Positions 8,699-18,201 of a stretch of DNA of 64,000 nucleotides are shown here, in pieces. Position 1 is the first letter of the stretch. The number at the start of each line of letters is the position of its first letter. The translations under genes and the position numbers were made by a program. The notes beneath the pieces are model-generated. The model did not search any database, was not told the DNA's origin, and worked only from the letters and a program-made list of their open reading frames with translations. This stretch comes from UBA3210 sp963610315 (lineage in GTDB: Bacteria; Bacillota_I; Bacilli_A; RFN20; CAG-449). The stretch covers positions 62,001-126,000 of the forward strand of contig CAVDMV010000001.1 of the NCBI GenBank assembly GCA_963610315.1. Direction: 5' to 3'.

Positions 8699-10061
8699 AA
8701 TATTCATTACCATATCCGCCTTTACGAGCGTTAGCTTTCTTTTGTTCACGGATATTCTTTTTAATGATGTCTTTTTTATGATTGTCTTTTGCTTTTTTAA
8801 CTGCATCACGAATCTTCTTTTTATAACCAGGTTTAACTTTTTTAGTTCTTACCTTCGCGATTTCTTTTTTAATTTTACTTTCTAAGACTTCATTTACTTC
8901 TTTTTTCTTCTTACCAGTGATTGTGTCAATTTTCTTTAATCCTTCACTTTTAAGAACGTAATAATCAAAATTAATATTCTTATTTTTTGCGATTAATTTA
9001 TTTAATAAATCCATTTCATCATCATTATAGAAAATGTATGAATCGCCATGTTTATTAAAGCGACCAGTTCTACCAGCACGATGATAATAATAATCTAAAT
9101 CAGTTGGTAAATCTAAAGAGATAATTGTAGAAATATCAGGAATATCAATTCCACGAGAAGCAATATCACTACAGATGATTAAATTAAAATCACCTTCTTT
9201 AATTCTTCTCATCGTAATCTTTCTTTCACGTGATTCTAAATCACCAGAAAGTAAAGCACATTTAATTCCAAGTTTATTTAATTCTTTATAAACTTTATCA
9301 ACACGAGTCTTTTCACTTGCAAAAACCATTGTATAATAAGGTTTTTCTGTATTTAAGAAAGTAACAAGTTGTTCAATAGGATCTTTATGTTTTAAATTAA
9401 CTAAGTGATGAGAAACATTTGAATTAACTTTTGTTTGTTTATTAATATCAATAATTTCATCCGCGCCGATAAATTTATATGTATCAGAGATGAGATGATT
9501 TTTCATTGTCGCAGTAAAAATTAATCTTTGATCTGGTCTAATTAAGAATAATAAATCTTTAATATCATTAACGTAAGCTTCATCAAGTAACATGTCACAT
9601 TCATCTAATACGAACATCTTAATGAATTTATAATCCATTTTATTCTTTAAGAAAATATCGTGAAGTCTTCCTGGAGTACCGATAACAATTTGAGGTTTAG
9701 TTGATGTAAAACTTACTTTTGATAAATCTTCTTTTTTATCATTACTCGAAGTTAATAAACCAACTTTAATATCGAGTTTACTACCAATATCTAAAGCAAA
9801 TTTATATGTTTGAGAAGCAAGTTCGACAGTTGGAGAAATAATTAATGCTTGAACAGCATTATTATCTTTATCAATATTATTAAAGATAGGAATTAAGAAA
9901 GCATGAGTTTTTCCGCTTCCAGTCATTGATTTACAAATTAATGACTTTCCTTTAAGTGCTTTAGGTAAGACTGCTTCTTGAATAGGAGTTGGTTCAATAT
10001 AACCTAACCCTTTTAGCGTCTCAACTAATTCTTTTTTTAAATTATATGAACCAAAAAACAT
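8697..10061 (-). CDS. DEAD-box RNA helicase (CshB-like)
   Basis: A 454-residue ATP-dependent RNA helicase with a Q motif (PTPIQE), Walker A (MTGSGKT), SAT as FTATMK, and HRAGRTGR in the second RecA domain. Motif II reads DECD instead of DEAD, a conservative variant. The C-terminal 70 residues are very basic and low in complexity, probably an RNA-binding tail. CshB of Bacillus is the closest functional match by style, acting in ribosome assembly and mRNA decay. The ribosome binding site overlaps the aspS stop codon. Confidence 0.85.
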   Translation of the reverse strand: MFFGSYNLKKELVETLKGLGYIEPTPIQEAVLPKALKGKSLICKSMTGSGKTHAFLIPIFNNIDKDNNAVQALIISPTVELASQTYKFALDIGSKLDIKVGLLTSSNDKKEDLSKVSFTSTKPQIVIGTPGRLHDIFLKNKMDYKFIKMFVLDECDMLLDEAYVNDIKDLLFLIRPDQRLIFTATMKNHLISDTYKFIGADEIIDINKQTKVNSNVSHHLVNLKHKDPIEQLVTFLNTEKPYYTMVFASEKTRVDKVYKELNKLGIKCALLSGDLESRERKITMRRIKEGDFNLIICSDIASRGIDIPDISTIISLDLPTDLDYYYHRAGRTGRFNKHGDSYIFYNDDEMDLLNKLIAKNKNINFDYYVLKSEGLKKIDTITGKKKKEVNEVLESKIKKEIAKVRTKKVKPGYKKKIRDAVKKAKDNHKKDIIKKNIREQKKANARKGGYGNEY

Positions 10062-10069
10062 AATACCTC

Positions 10070-11812
10070 CTAGTTATCTTTCTTTAAATTTAATTTGATT
10101 TGTAAATCGTCAAGTTGAGCTTCATCAACTGGCATTGGTGCATTTGACATTGGATCAACTGCATTTAAGTTCTTAGGGAATGCAATGACATCTCTAATAT
10201 TATCTGTGTTATTAATTAACATTGAGACTCTATCTAGACCAAGCGCGAATCCTCCGTGAGGTGGAACACCATATTTAAGTGCGTTAACAAAGAAACCGAA
10301 TTTTCTTTGAATATCTTCTTCAGTGAAGCCTAATAATTCAAAGATAGTCTTTTGTTCTTCTTGATCAAAAATTCTTAATGATCCTCCGCCGGCTTCATAA
10401 CCGTTAATAACGATATCATAAGCAGCAGCATAAACTTTTTCAGGATGTTCTTTAAGTAATGGAACATCACGGTCTAATGGTTTAGTAAATGGGTGATGGC
10501 AAGGAGAAATTTCTTTTGTTTCTTCGTTATAATCAAATAATGGGAATTCAACGACCCATAAGAAATCATAACTTAATGGATCATATAAGCCTAATTCTTT
10601 GCCGTATTTAGTTCTAATCGCGCCTAAACAAGAACAAACTCTCATTCTAATACCAGCCCCGACAATAACTAAATCATTTTCTTTTAATTCTAAGGAAGAA
10701 GCGAGTTCATTTAATGTTTCTTCAGAGAAGAATTTATTTAATGAAGATTCAACCTTGTTATTAATAAATTTAAAGAAACCAAATTTACCAATACCGAACT
10801 TTTTCGCGGTTAAATCTAAGTTATCTTGAACTTTTCTTGAAGTAGAAGAAGCGATTCCTGGAATAACAATCGCACGAATTGTTTTTGCATTCTTATAAGC
10901 TTCAAATACAGTTTTAGAAAGAATACTAGTAACATCATGAAGTTCAAGACCAAATCTTGTATCTGGTTTATCAGAACCATAAGTATCAATACAATAATCG
11001 TATTTTAATCTTCTAAATGGAGTAGGAATTTCCATTCCTTTAGCTTCTTTCCAAATATTCTTAATTAAGCCTTCACCTAAAGTAAGAATATCTTCTTGGC
11101 TGAAGAAAGAACATTCGACATCAACTTGAGTAAAGTCTGGTTGACGATCCGCACGTAAATCTTCATCTCTAAAGCAACGAGCGACTTGGTAATATCTTTC
11201 CATACCACCAACCATTAATAATTGTTTAAATAATTGAGGTGATTGAGGTAAAGCGAAGAAAGATCCAGGTCTAGTTCTTGAAGGAACTAAATAATCTCTC
11301 GCACCTTCTGGAGTAGATAAGCATAAAACTGGAGTTTCAACTTCAATAAATTCATGAGCATCTAAATATTGATGACATGCACGAGAAATTTTCGCTCTAT
11401 TAATTAAATTTTGTTGCATGCATGGTCTTCTTAAATCAAGATAACGATATTTTAAACGTGTATCTTCAAGTGCATCTGTTTCATCGGCGATAATAAATGG
11501 AGTTTGAGCTGCCGAATTAACAATCTTAATTTCACTTGCGACTACTTCAATTTCACCAGTAGGAAGCTTCTTATTTGGTGTTTCTTTTTTAGTAACTACA
11601 CCAGTTACTTCAATAATATATTCTGATTTAATATCTTTTGCGATGGAGAATTTTTCATCTTCAAAAGTAATTTGAGTATATCCCCATCTATCTCTTAAAT
11701 CGATAAAAACAAGGGAACCTAAATTTCTCTTTTTTGCGACCCATCCGATTAATGTAACGACTTTTCCTACATCAGATAATCTTAATTCACCATTATTATG
11801 TGTACGATTCAT
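10070..11812 (-). CDS. aspS: Aspartyl-tRNA synthetase
   Basis: This 580-residue class II synthetase charges tRNA-Asp. The N-terminal OB anticodon-binding domain is in the first 110 residues. Class II motif 1 lies around LRRPCMQQNLINRAKISRACHQ and motif 2 around FRDEDLRADRQPDFTQ. Motif 3 is GGFALGLDR near the end. The bacterial GAD insertion domain separates motifs 2 and 3. It lies 9 bases downstream of hisS, the standard hisS-aspS pair of Bacillota, and shares its T-box control. Confidence 0.96.
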   Translation of the reverse strand: MNRTHNNGELRLSDVGKVVTLIGWVAKKRNLGSLVFIDLRDRWGYTQITFEDEKFSIAKDIKSEYIIEVTGVVTKKETPNKKLPTGEIEVVASEIKIVNSAAQTPFIIADETDALEDTRLKYRYLDLRRPCMQQNLINRAKISRACHQYLDAHEFIEVETPVLCLSTPEGARDYLVPSRTRPGSFFALPQSPQLFKQLLMVGGMERYYQVARCFRDEDLRADRQPDFTQVDVECSFFSQEDILTLGEGLIKNIWKEAKGMEIPTPFRRLKYDYCIDTYGSDKPDTRFGLELHDVTSILSKTVFEAYKNAKTIRAIVIPGIASSTSRKVQDNLDLTAKKFGIGKFGFFKFINNKVESSLNKFFSEETLNELASSLELKENDLVIVGAGIRMRVCSCLGAIRTKYGKELGLYDPLSYDFLWVVEFPLFDYNEETKEISPCHHPFTKPLDRDVPLLKEHPEKVYAAAYDIVINGYEAGGGSLRIFDQEEQKTIFELLGFTEEDIQRKFGFFVNALKYGVPPHGGFALGLDRVSMLINNTDNIRDVIAFPKNLNAVDPMSNAPMPVDEAQLDDLQIKLNLKKDN

Positions 11813-11821
11813 ATTTTTCTC

Positions 11822-13087
11822 CTATTTTTTTAAAGTTGCGATAATATCTTCTTTTGAAAGCGCAACTTGTTCTTGAGTTAATAAATTTTTCATTTGATAT
11901 AGATTATTATTAATTTCATCTTCACCAATAACAATCATATATTTTGCATTTTTTCTTAAAGCGATTTTAATTGAAGCTTTCATTGATTTATCTTCTAAAT
12001 TAATATCACATTTTAAATTATTCTTTCTAATATCATGCGCGAATGAGAAAGCAAAATCTTTTGCTTTTTCTCCTAGATATACTATATAAGCATCTAAAGT
12101 TGGACGAGAATAATTATCTAAGTCAATTTCTTTTAATAAAGAATTTAATCTTTCAATACCGAAAGCAAAGCCAACGCTAGAAAGTTCAGGTCCACCGACT
12201 TCATGAACAAGATTATCGTAATGTCCTCCAGCTCCTATTGCCCCTAAGTTAGTCCCACTATCTGAGATGTAATGGAATTCAAAGACAACGTGAGAATAAT
12301 AATCAAGTCCTCTAACTAAAGTATCATCGATAACATATTCAATTTTTTCTTTATCTAAAAGCGATAATACTTCGTTAAATCTTGCTTTTGATTCTTCGTT
12401 AAGATAATCGCCCATTTTTGGCGCGTGAGAAACTTTTTCAATATCTTCAGGAACTTTACAATCTAAAATTCTTAAAGGATTAACTTCGTATCTTCTTTTA
12501 CAATCAGGACACATGTCATCAATATAAGGTTTAAAATATTCTTTTAACGCGGTACGATAATTATCTCTACTAGATTGATCACCAATCGAATTAATTTTTA
12601 AAATGACTTTTTTAAAGCCAATTTTATGTAAAGCATCAATACCTAGAATAATCGTTTCAGCATCTTCATAAGAAGAAGTAACTCCAACAGTTTCAACTCC
12701 AAATTGATTAAATTGTCTATATCGACCAGCGGAAGGTCTTTCATATCTAAATGCTGGACCTAAATAGAATTGTTTTAAAGGTAAATCATGAGTTGCATAT
12801 AATTTGTTAGAAACGATCGCTCTCATGACGCCGGCTGTAACTTCCGGTCTTAAAGAAATATTTCTTCCACCTTTATCAGTAAAATCAAACATTTCTTTTG
12901 TAACTATATCACTAGATTCACCCGCCGAACGAGTAAATAAGTCAGTTGATTCATAAATAGGAGTATGGATTGGAGTATATCCATAATTCAAAGCGACAGA
13001 CTTTAAACTATCTTCTATTTTTTCAATATTTAATGCATCTTCATAATATGCATCATATGTTCCTCTTTGTGGTTGATAATTTGGCAT
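11822..13087 (-). CDS. hisS: Histidyl-tRNA synthetase
   Basis: A 421-residue class II synthetase. Motif 2 (FRYERPSAGRYRQFNQFG) and the histidine-specific VRGLDYYSHVVFE are present, followed by a C-terminal anticodon-binding domain. The start is placed at the ATG at 13085-13087 because GGGAGG lies just before it. A further in-frame ATG at 13103-13105 falls at the end of the terminator T-run and has no ribosome binding site. It is first in the T-box-controlled hisS-aspS-helicase operon. Confidence 0.95.
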   Translation of the reverse strand: MPNYQPQRGTYDAYYEDALNIEKIEDSLKSVALNYGYTPIHTPIYESTDLFTRSAGESSDIVTKEMFDFTDKGGRNISLRPEVTAGVMRAIVSNKLYATHDLPLKQFYLGPAFRYERPSAGRYRQFNQFGVETVGVTSSYEDAETIILGIDALHKIGFKKVILKINSIGDQSSRDNYRTALKEYFKPYIDDMCPDCKRRYEVNPLRILDCKVPEDIEKVSHAPKMGDYLNEESKARFNEVLSLLDKEKIEYVIDDTLVRGLDYYSHVVFEFHYISDSGTNLGAIGAGGHYDNLVHEVGGPELSSVGFAFGIERLNSLLKEIDLDNYSRPTLDAYIVYLGEKAKDFAFSFAHDIRKNNLKCDINLEDKSMKASIKIALRKNAKYMIVIGEDEINNNLYQMKNLLTQEQVALSKEDIIATLKK

Positions 13088-13105
13088 ATTTCCTCCCTTA
13101 AACAT

Positions 13106-13300
13106 AAAAAAAGTACCTTATAAGGACGCTTTCGCGCGGTACCACCTTATTTCACTATCTCGTGCTCTTAAAAGTTTTAACGTAACAACCGATAAATCTC
13201 TTTATAGTCTCCATAGTGTCTGCTCATTAATCTTAATAAACACTTTCACCTAATGTGTTCTCTCTAAGAATAATCTTAATAAGGTTTCTATCTCATCGAC
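13106..13300 (-). promoter_or_regulatory. T-box riboswitch leader of hisS-aspS
   Basis: The T-box sequence AAGGTGGTACCGCG is present on the minus strand at about 13133-13146. A hairpin with a T-run follows it (13107-13130), just before hisS. The Stem I region holds AGAGAG and the expected GGTGAAAG element. The likely specifier region reads GACAC, which contains a GAC (Asp) and a CAC (His) codon in overlapping frames. Uncharged tRNA binding would stabilise the antiterminator and switch on the operon. Confidence 0.9.
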
Positions 13301-13306
13301 ATAATA

Positions 13307-13336
13307 ATTATAAATAATTAGGTTAACCTTTTTCAA
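13307..13336 (-). promoter_or_regulatory. Promoter of the hisS T-box transcript
   Basis: TTGAAA and TATAAT are separated by 18 bases on the minus strand. The spacer contains the 10-base palindrome AGGTTAACCT (13320-13329), whose role is unknown. Confidence 0.6.
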
Positions 13337-13345
13337 CTAAATTAT

Positions 13346-13795
13346 TTATTTTAAGATATCTTCTGAATCATCAAACATTCTTTCGTGAAAATGTTCATTT
13401 ATATCATCACGCTCAAATACTTGAAGCATAATTTCAAAATTAGAAGCTAATTTATAATTTTTTAATTCACTTCTTTTAACAAAAAAGTTTTTTCCTTCAT
13501 CATTACTTGTTAGTTCTCCTTCAAAAGTTGAAGTTTTAAAAAGAAAACAAATATTTCTAATATCATCTTTAAACCATTGTTTAATACCACATAATTTAAG
13601 ATTAGAAATAGTTAATCCAGTTTCTTCTTTAATTTCTCTAATAGTTGAATTAACAATTGATTCATGTTTCTCAACGTGACCTCCAGGGAAAGCAATTCCG
13701 CACCAAGATTTAATTCGATCTTGAACTAAAACTTCATCGTCTTTAATAATCATACACATATTTGATAAAATGATTTTTTCTGGTAAATGAGCCAT
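13346..13795 (-). CDS. Nudix hydrolase (8-oxo-dGTP diphosphatase-like)
   Basis: A 149-residue protein with a complete Nudix box (GGHVEKHESIVNSTIREIKEETGL pattern: G, five residues, E, seven residues, RE..EE.G) that binds magnesium for pyrophosphate hydrolysis. Nucleoside triphosphate cleansing is the common role of this size class; the substrate is not determinable. The start is the ATG at 13793-13795, preceded by AGGAGG; an upstream TTG has no such site. It is last in the apt-relA-rluD run, separated from rluD by a hairpin. Confidence 0.85.
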   Translation of the reverse strand: MAHLPEKIILSNMCMIIKDDEVLVQDRIKSWCGIAFPGGHVEKHESIVNSTIREIKEETGLTISNLKLCGIKQWFKDDIRNICFLFKTSTFEGELTSNDEGKNFFVKRSELKNYKLASNFEIMLQVFERDDINEHFHERMFDDSEDILK

Positions 13796-13806
13796 AAAAC
13801 CTCCTA

Positions 13807-13835
13807 TAAACAAAGGTTCGCCTTGCGACGAACCT
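13807..13835 (-). terminator. Hairpin after the pseudouridine synthase gene, possible weak terminator
   Basis: A 7-bp stem (13814-13820 with 13829-13835) has an 8-base loop and is followed on the minus strand by TTTGTTTA. The T-tract is imperfect, so partial read-through into the Nudix gene is likely. Confidence 0.45.
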
Positions 13836-14820
13836 ATTTAATTCTTTTAATATTGAACATATTGAGGAACTCTTTTGGAGTATCCGCGATAAATTTATAA
13901 TGTTTATTTTTATTAGTTGGATGATCAAATTCTAAGATTCTTGCGTGTAGTCCTAAACGTTTAAAAGGATCTTTAGTAGAACCATATTTATCATCACCAA
14001 CGACATTATGACCTAAATCTTTCATATGAACTCTAATTTGATTCTTTCGACCTGTATCAATATTAACTTTGAGTAACGAATACTCTTCAGTTTCTCCAAT
14101 AACTTCATAATGAGTAATCGCTTTTAAACCTTCTTTAGGATTACGAGCTGAATACATTAAATTAGTTTTACTTTGGAGAAGACCAGAAATTCTTGTTCCT
14201 TGTTTTTCGCTAAATATACCTTCAGTAATCGCGATATATTGTCTTTGTTTAACTAAAGCATTCCAAGAATCTTGTAAAGCTTCTTTTAGTTCTTCATTTT
14301 TAGTAAAAATTAAGACACCAGAAGTTTCTTTATCTAAACGATGAACAACAAATATTCTATTTTTTGGATCAATTTCACGAACATAATCCATCATATAACG
14401 ATATGCCGTATGTTCTTTATCTTTATCATCCGCGATAGAAAGAAGACCACTTGGTTTATTAATAACAATTAATTCATCATCTTCATATAAAATAGGAAGT
14501 TTAGAAAAACGTTTACCATTTTTCTTTACTGGATATGGCGAAATTGAAACAATATCTTTCGCGATAACTTCAAAATCAAATTGACTTACAGGAGCTCCAT
14601 TAACTAAAACTTGATGATTCTTAAGTAAAGTCTTAATGTTATTTCTTGATTTAGAAGTTAATGTTTCTAATAAGAAATCTAAAAGAATCATCTTATGAGG
14701 AACGCGGTATTCCTTCATCTCGAGTTTCTTACGACCAAAAGTTGATTTAGGATTATTTCTTGAAACTGATTTTGTAGAAGTTTTTTTCGTTTTTACTGCG
14801 TTATTTTTAACGTTTTTCAT
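13834..14820 (-). CDS. Pseudouridine synthase, RluD/RluA family
   Basis: A 328-residue enzyme that converts uridine to pseudouridine in structured RNA, most likely 23S rRNA. A basic N-terminal tail leads into an S4-like RNA-binding domain (about residues 40-100). The catalytic domain carries the HRLDKETSG motif with the catalytic Asp, and the C-terminal RKNQIRVHMKDLGHNVVGD motif. The ATG overlaps the relA stop (TAATG), so translation is coupled to relA. Which uridine it modifies cannot be told. Confidence 0.88.
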   Translation of the reverse strand: MKNVKNNAVKTKKTSTKSVSRNNPKSTFGRKKLEMKEYRVPHKMILLDFLLETLTSKSRNNIKTLLKNHQVLVNGAPVSQFDFEVIAKDIVSISPYPVKKNGKRFSKLPILYEDDELIVINKPSGLLSIADDKDKEHTAYRYMMDYVREIDPKNRIFVVHRLDKETSGVLIFTKNEELKEALQDSWNALVKQRQYIAITEGIFSEKQGTRISGLLQSKTNLMYSARNPKEGLKAITHYEVIGETEEYSLLKVNIDTGRKNQIRVHMKDLGHNVVGDDKYGSTKDPFKRLGLHARILEFDHPTNKNKHYKFIADTPKEFLNMFNIKRIK

Positions 14821-17012
14821 TAATGAGTAACCCTTTCTACTTCGTAAACAGAAGGAACATTGATCAATGTATTTTTAATATTTCTAAATTGTTCAGCATT
14901 TTTAACTTGGATGGTTAAATTAATTGATGAAGTTAATGTTTCTGGATGTTGTTTAGCCATAATTTTATTAACTGGAACTTTCATTTGTGACATCGTATTT
15001 AAAATATCAACTAATAATGAATCTCTATCACTCGCGCGAACAACAATTTGAATTGGAACAGTAGTTTCAGCAAAATTGGGATTCCATTCAACATCGATTA
15101 ATCTTCCTGTTAAGCCTTTAACTGAAGGACAATCTTTACGGTGAACTTTAACCCCTTTTCCTTGTGAGACAAAGCCAATAATTGGGTCGCCTGGAATTGG
15201 TGAGCAACATTTAGAAAGAACACATAAAACGTTTGGAGTTCCTTTAACTAAGACTGATTGATTTGAGAAAGATGCTTTTTTAGAAGTCGTATTCTTCTTA
15301 ATATAATTATCGAGTTGACTTTCTTGTCTTAAGCCTAAATAATCAATAATTTCTGTTGGTAAAATACGTTTATTAAAGATACCTAAATAAAGATCATCAA
15401 GTGATTCAACTTCAAAATGTTTTAATACTTCATTAGTTAAATAACCTTCAATTTGTGAAGAAGATATACCATTATCTTTAAAGACATCAGTTAAAGAAGC
15501 TTTACCTTTTTCAATCTGAGTAGCCTTTAAGAATTCTTGATTACGTTTAGCAAGATATTTTCTAATGTAGTTTTTTGCCCCAGTTGATTTAGCGATTTTT
15601 AACCAACCTTCATTGATATTAGGATTTTGTGAAGTTTTAATTTCAACAACATCACCCATCTTTAATTCTGTAGAAAGTGGAACTAAGGAGTTATTAACTA
15701 AGGCTCCGACCGCTCTTTCACCAACTTTCGAATGGACTTTAAAAGCAAAATCAAGTGGAGTAGATCCACTAGGTAAATCAATAACTTTACCATGAGGAGT
15801 AAAGCAATAGATGTTTTCTCCAAAAATATCATTAGTTAAGTTATCCATGTATTCTTTTGAAGTTGCATCTTTTTCATTGGACATCGAAATAAAATCACTG
15901 AACCAATGAAGTTTTTCCATGATTTCTTGTTGTTCTTTTTTAGGATCGTATTTCGCACCTTCTTTATATCTCCAGTGAGCCGCGACACCTTGTTCAGCGA
16001 TATCATCCATATCTTTAGTTCTAATTTGAATTTCAATAATTGATGAATCACGATCTAAAATAGTCGTGTGTAAAGATTGATACATGTTCGATTTAGGAAC
16101 TGCGATATAATCTTTAAATCTATTTGGTAAAGGAGAATATTCTGAGTGAATTAAGCCTAAAATTTCATAACAGTTAATCTCAGTTTTAGTAATAATTCTT
16201 AATGCGACAATATCGTAAATTGTGTCAAATGTAAGATGTTTATCTTTCATTTTCTTCCAAATGGAATAAGGACGTTTAATACGCGCGCTTATTTCAAAAG
16301 GAATTTTACTAGGAAGAAGCAAATCCGCGATTTTCTTTTCGAGTTTATTAATTCCTTCTTCTTTATATTTAATATTATTATTTAAATAGTCAGTAATTTC
16401 TTTATAAGCTTCTGGTTCAAGATATTTTAAACATAAATCTTGAAGTTCACCTTTAATTTCGTTTAAACCTAATCGATCAGCGATTGGAGTATAAACTTCT
16501 AAGGTTTCTTGAGAAATAGAAATTTTCTTTTCTGGAGTTTGGAAATCAAGTGTTCGCATATTATGTAATCGATCACATAATTTAATTAAAATAACACGGA
16601 TATCCTTAGCCATCCCTAAGAAAATCTTACGATGTCCTTCCGCGACGAAATCAACATCATGTCTTCTTTGATGGGATAAAGCTTTAATTTTTGTAAGTGA
16701 AAAAACGATTTCTGCGACATCATCACTAAATTCTTTTCTTAAATCGTCTTCAGTGACTCCGCAGTCTTCGATCGTATCATGTAGAAAGGCTGCCGCAATT
16801 GTGGTTGGACCGCCTTTTAATTTAGCGATTAAATAACCAACTTCAATTACGTGAATCACATAAGGTTGACCTGATTTTCTAAATTGGCCTTTATGCTTTT
16901 CTTCAGCATATTTATAGGCCTTTCTAATAAATTCAATGTCATCTTTATTATGAATATATTCGCTAAAAACGTCTTCTACATCTTGATATGTATGAGTAAC
17001 GTCATTAGCCAT
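14820..17012 (-). CDS. relA: Bifunctional (p)ppGpp synthase/hydrolase (RSH)
   Basis: A 730-residue long RSH protein. The N-terminal HD hydrolase domain has HDTIEDC and the downstream KLCDRLHNMRTL motif. The synthetase domain carries RIKRPYSIWKKM and the YQSLHTT substrate motif. A TGS domain (FTPHGKVIDLPSG), a zinc-finger-like CCSPIPGD segment and a C-terminal ACT domain follow. Both catalytic halves look intact, so it should be the bifunctional Rel type of Bacillota. It lies 2 bases after apt, the conserved apt-relA arrangement. Confidence 0.94.
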   Translation of the reverse strand: MANDVTHTYQDVEDVFSEYIHNKDDIEFIRKAYKYAEEKHKGQFRKSGQPYVIHVIEVGYLIAKLKGGPTTIAAAFLHDTIEDCGVTEDDLRKEFSDDVAEIVFSLTKIKALSHQRRHDVDFVAEGHRKIFLGMAKDIRVILIKLCDRLHNMRTLDFQTPEKKISISQETLEVYTPIADRLGLNEIKGELQDLCLKYLEPEAYKEITDYLNNNIKYKEEGINKLEKKIADLLLPSKIPFEISARIKRPYSIWKKMKDKHLTFDTIYDIVALRIITKTEINCYEILGLIHSEYSPLPNRFKDYIAVPKSNMYQSLHTTILDRDSSIIEIQIRTKDMDDIAEQGVAAHWRYKEGAKYDPKKEQQEIMEKLHWFSDFISMSNEKDATSKEYMDNLTNDIFGENIYCFTPHGKVIDLPSGSTPLDFAFKVHSKVGERAVGALVNNSLVPLSTELKMGDVVEIKTSQNPNINEGWLKIAKSTGAKNYIRKYLAKRNQEFLKATQIEKGKASLTDVFKDNGISSSQIEGYLTNEVLKHFEVESLDDLYLGIFNKRILPTEIIDYLGLRQESQLDNYIKKNTTSKKASFSNQSVLVKGTPNVLCVLSKCCSPIPGDPIIGFVSQGKGVKVHRKDCPSVKGLTGRLIDVEWNPNFAETTVPIQIVVRASDRDSLLVDILNTMSQMKVPVNKIMAKQHPETLTSSINLTIQVKNAEQFRNIKNTLINVPSVYEVERVTH

Positions 17013-17014
17013 AA

Positions 17015-17542
17015 TTATTCATCCTTTACATCATCATAGATTAAACATTTTAAATTATCTTTTTCGAGTCTCTTAACTCCAGGTAAGGAAGTTAAACCAA
17101 TTAAAGCAACCATGCCAACTAATTCTCCTCCAAGAGATTCGATTAAATGTTTACCTGCATCCATTGTTCCTCCAAGAGCGACAATGTCATCAACAATAAC
17201 AAATTTTAAACCTTTTTTAATAGAATCTTTTGTGACACATAATGTATCTGTGCCATATTCTAATTCATAAGTATATGTTGCGTTTTCTCTAGGTAATTTA
17301 CCAGGTTTTCTTAAAGGTACAAAGCCTAAGCCTAATTTATAAGCGATAGGTGCACCAAAAATAAAACCTCTAGATTCGGCCCCGACAATAATATCCGCGC
17401 CCATTTCTTTACAAAGTTCAGCCATTTCATCAACTGCTTGAGCGAAAGCTTCAGGACGTTCAACTAAAGAAGTAATATCTTTAAATTGTACTCCTTTTTT
17501 TGGAAAGTCTTTAACAGTAATAATAGTATCTTCTAATTTCAT
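17015..17542 (-). CDS. apt: Adenine phosphoribosyltransferase
   Basis: A 175-residue salvage enzyme that makes AMP from adenine and PRPP. The PRPP loop reads VIVDDIVALGGTMDAGKHL; the usual bacterial form is VDDLLATGGT, so one position is Leu-Gly instead of the usual Thr-Gly, within family variation. The ESRGFIFGAPIAY motif near residue 57 is standard. GAGGG precedes the ATG. It is first in the apt-relA-rluD operon. Confidence 0.95.
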   Translation of the reverse strand: MKLEDTIITVKDFPKKGVQFKDITSLVERPEAFAQAVDEMAELCKEMGADIIVGAESRGFIFGAPIAYKLGLGFVPLRKPGKLPRENATYTYELEYGTDTLCVTKDSIKKGLKFVIVDDIVALGGTMDAGKHLIESLGGELVGMVALIGLTSLPGVKRLEKDNLKCLIYDDVKDE

Positions 17543-17652
17543 AAATTATCCCTCATTTCTAAAACCTAAATCGGTTTACTAATACGTAGATATTTTACAA
17601 CATTTTTATTAATTGTAATAATAAATTATTATAAATATCTAAAAAAAACGAA
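17543..17652 (-). other. Intergenic region upstream of apt
   Basis: About 110 very AT-rich bases between apt and the terminator of the phe operon. A TGTAAAAT near 17594-17601 could be a -10 on the minus strand, but no convincing -35 is visible at the right distance. No small ORF with a ribosome binding site was found. Confidence 0.4.
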
Positions 17653-17680
17653 GAATATAAAAGCCGCGTTTCCACGGCTT
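17653..17680 (-). terminator. Intrinsic terminator of pheS-pheT-yceD operon
   Basis: An 8-bp stem (17661-17668 with 17673-17680, one G-U pair) capped by a GAAA tetraloop is followed on the minus strand by TTTTATATT. Confidence 0.8.
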
Positions 17681-17684
17681 AATA

Positions 17685-18200
17685 TTAATCTTCTAAATCA
17701 AAGTCTAGTAAAGAACTAAATGCAGGATTAACCTCATTTTTCTTCTTTTCATTATATTCATCTTCAGAAATTACTTCCCAATTGTCACCAGTAATTTTTT
17801 CAGGATCATCTTTACCAATTATTTTTAAAGGAATAGAAGAAATAATTAATGAAACAACATCGTTATATAAATCATAATGATCTTCATTAACTTTAATAAT
17901 ATCTTCACTATCATCTTCATTAAAGTCATTTGATTCAAAAGCTAACGTTAAATTATCTTCGTCATTAAGAGAAAAATCAACTGGTTTTAATGTTCTAGTT
18001 GAAGCTAAAACTAAATTTGCATTAACTTTTAAATTAACAAGTACTAAAGAAGAAACTAAATTAACATTCACTTCGACATTGACGTTTTTAACTTCGAGGA
18101 TATCTTTACAAGATGCTATATCTTCTTTTTTAAGAATCACTTCTTCATGAAGAGTAAAATTCTTTAATGAATAAATATCTTTTTTCTTAAGTACTAACAT
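17685..18200 (-). CDS. YceD/DUF177-like protein, probable 23S rRNA accumulation factor
   Basis: A 171-residue acidic protein without membrane spans. The pattern is that of DUF177: a central beta-rich stretch around residues 50-75 with a Thr-Arg-x-Leu-x-Pro segment, an acidic loop, then YDLYNDVVSLIISSIPLKI, and a C-terminal NPAFSSLLDFDLED where the family has its DPRLAKL-like end. YceD proteins are needed for 23S rRNA accumulation and are normally beside rpmF (L32), which is not here. It lies one base after pheT and shares its transcript. No strong ribosome binding site is visible. The family call is from pattern only. Confidence 0.6.
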   Translation of the reverse strand: MLVLKKKDIYSLKNFTLHEEVILKKEDIASCKDILEVKNVNVEVNVNLVSSLVLVNLKVNANLVLASTRTLKPVDFSLNDEDNLTLAFESNDFNEDDSEDIIKVNEDHYDLYNDVVSLIISSIPLKIIGKDDPEKITGDNWEVISEDEYNEKKKNEVNPAFSSLLDFDLED

Positions 18201-18201
18201 A

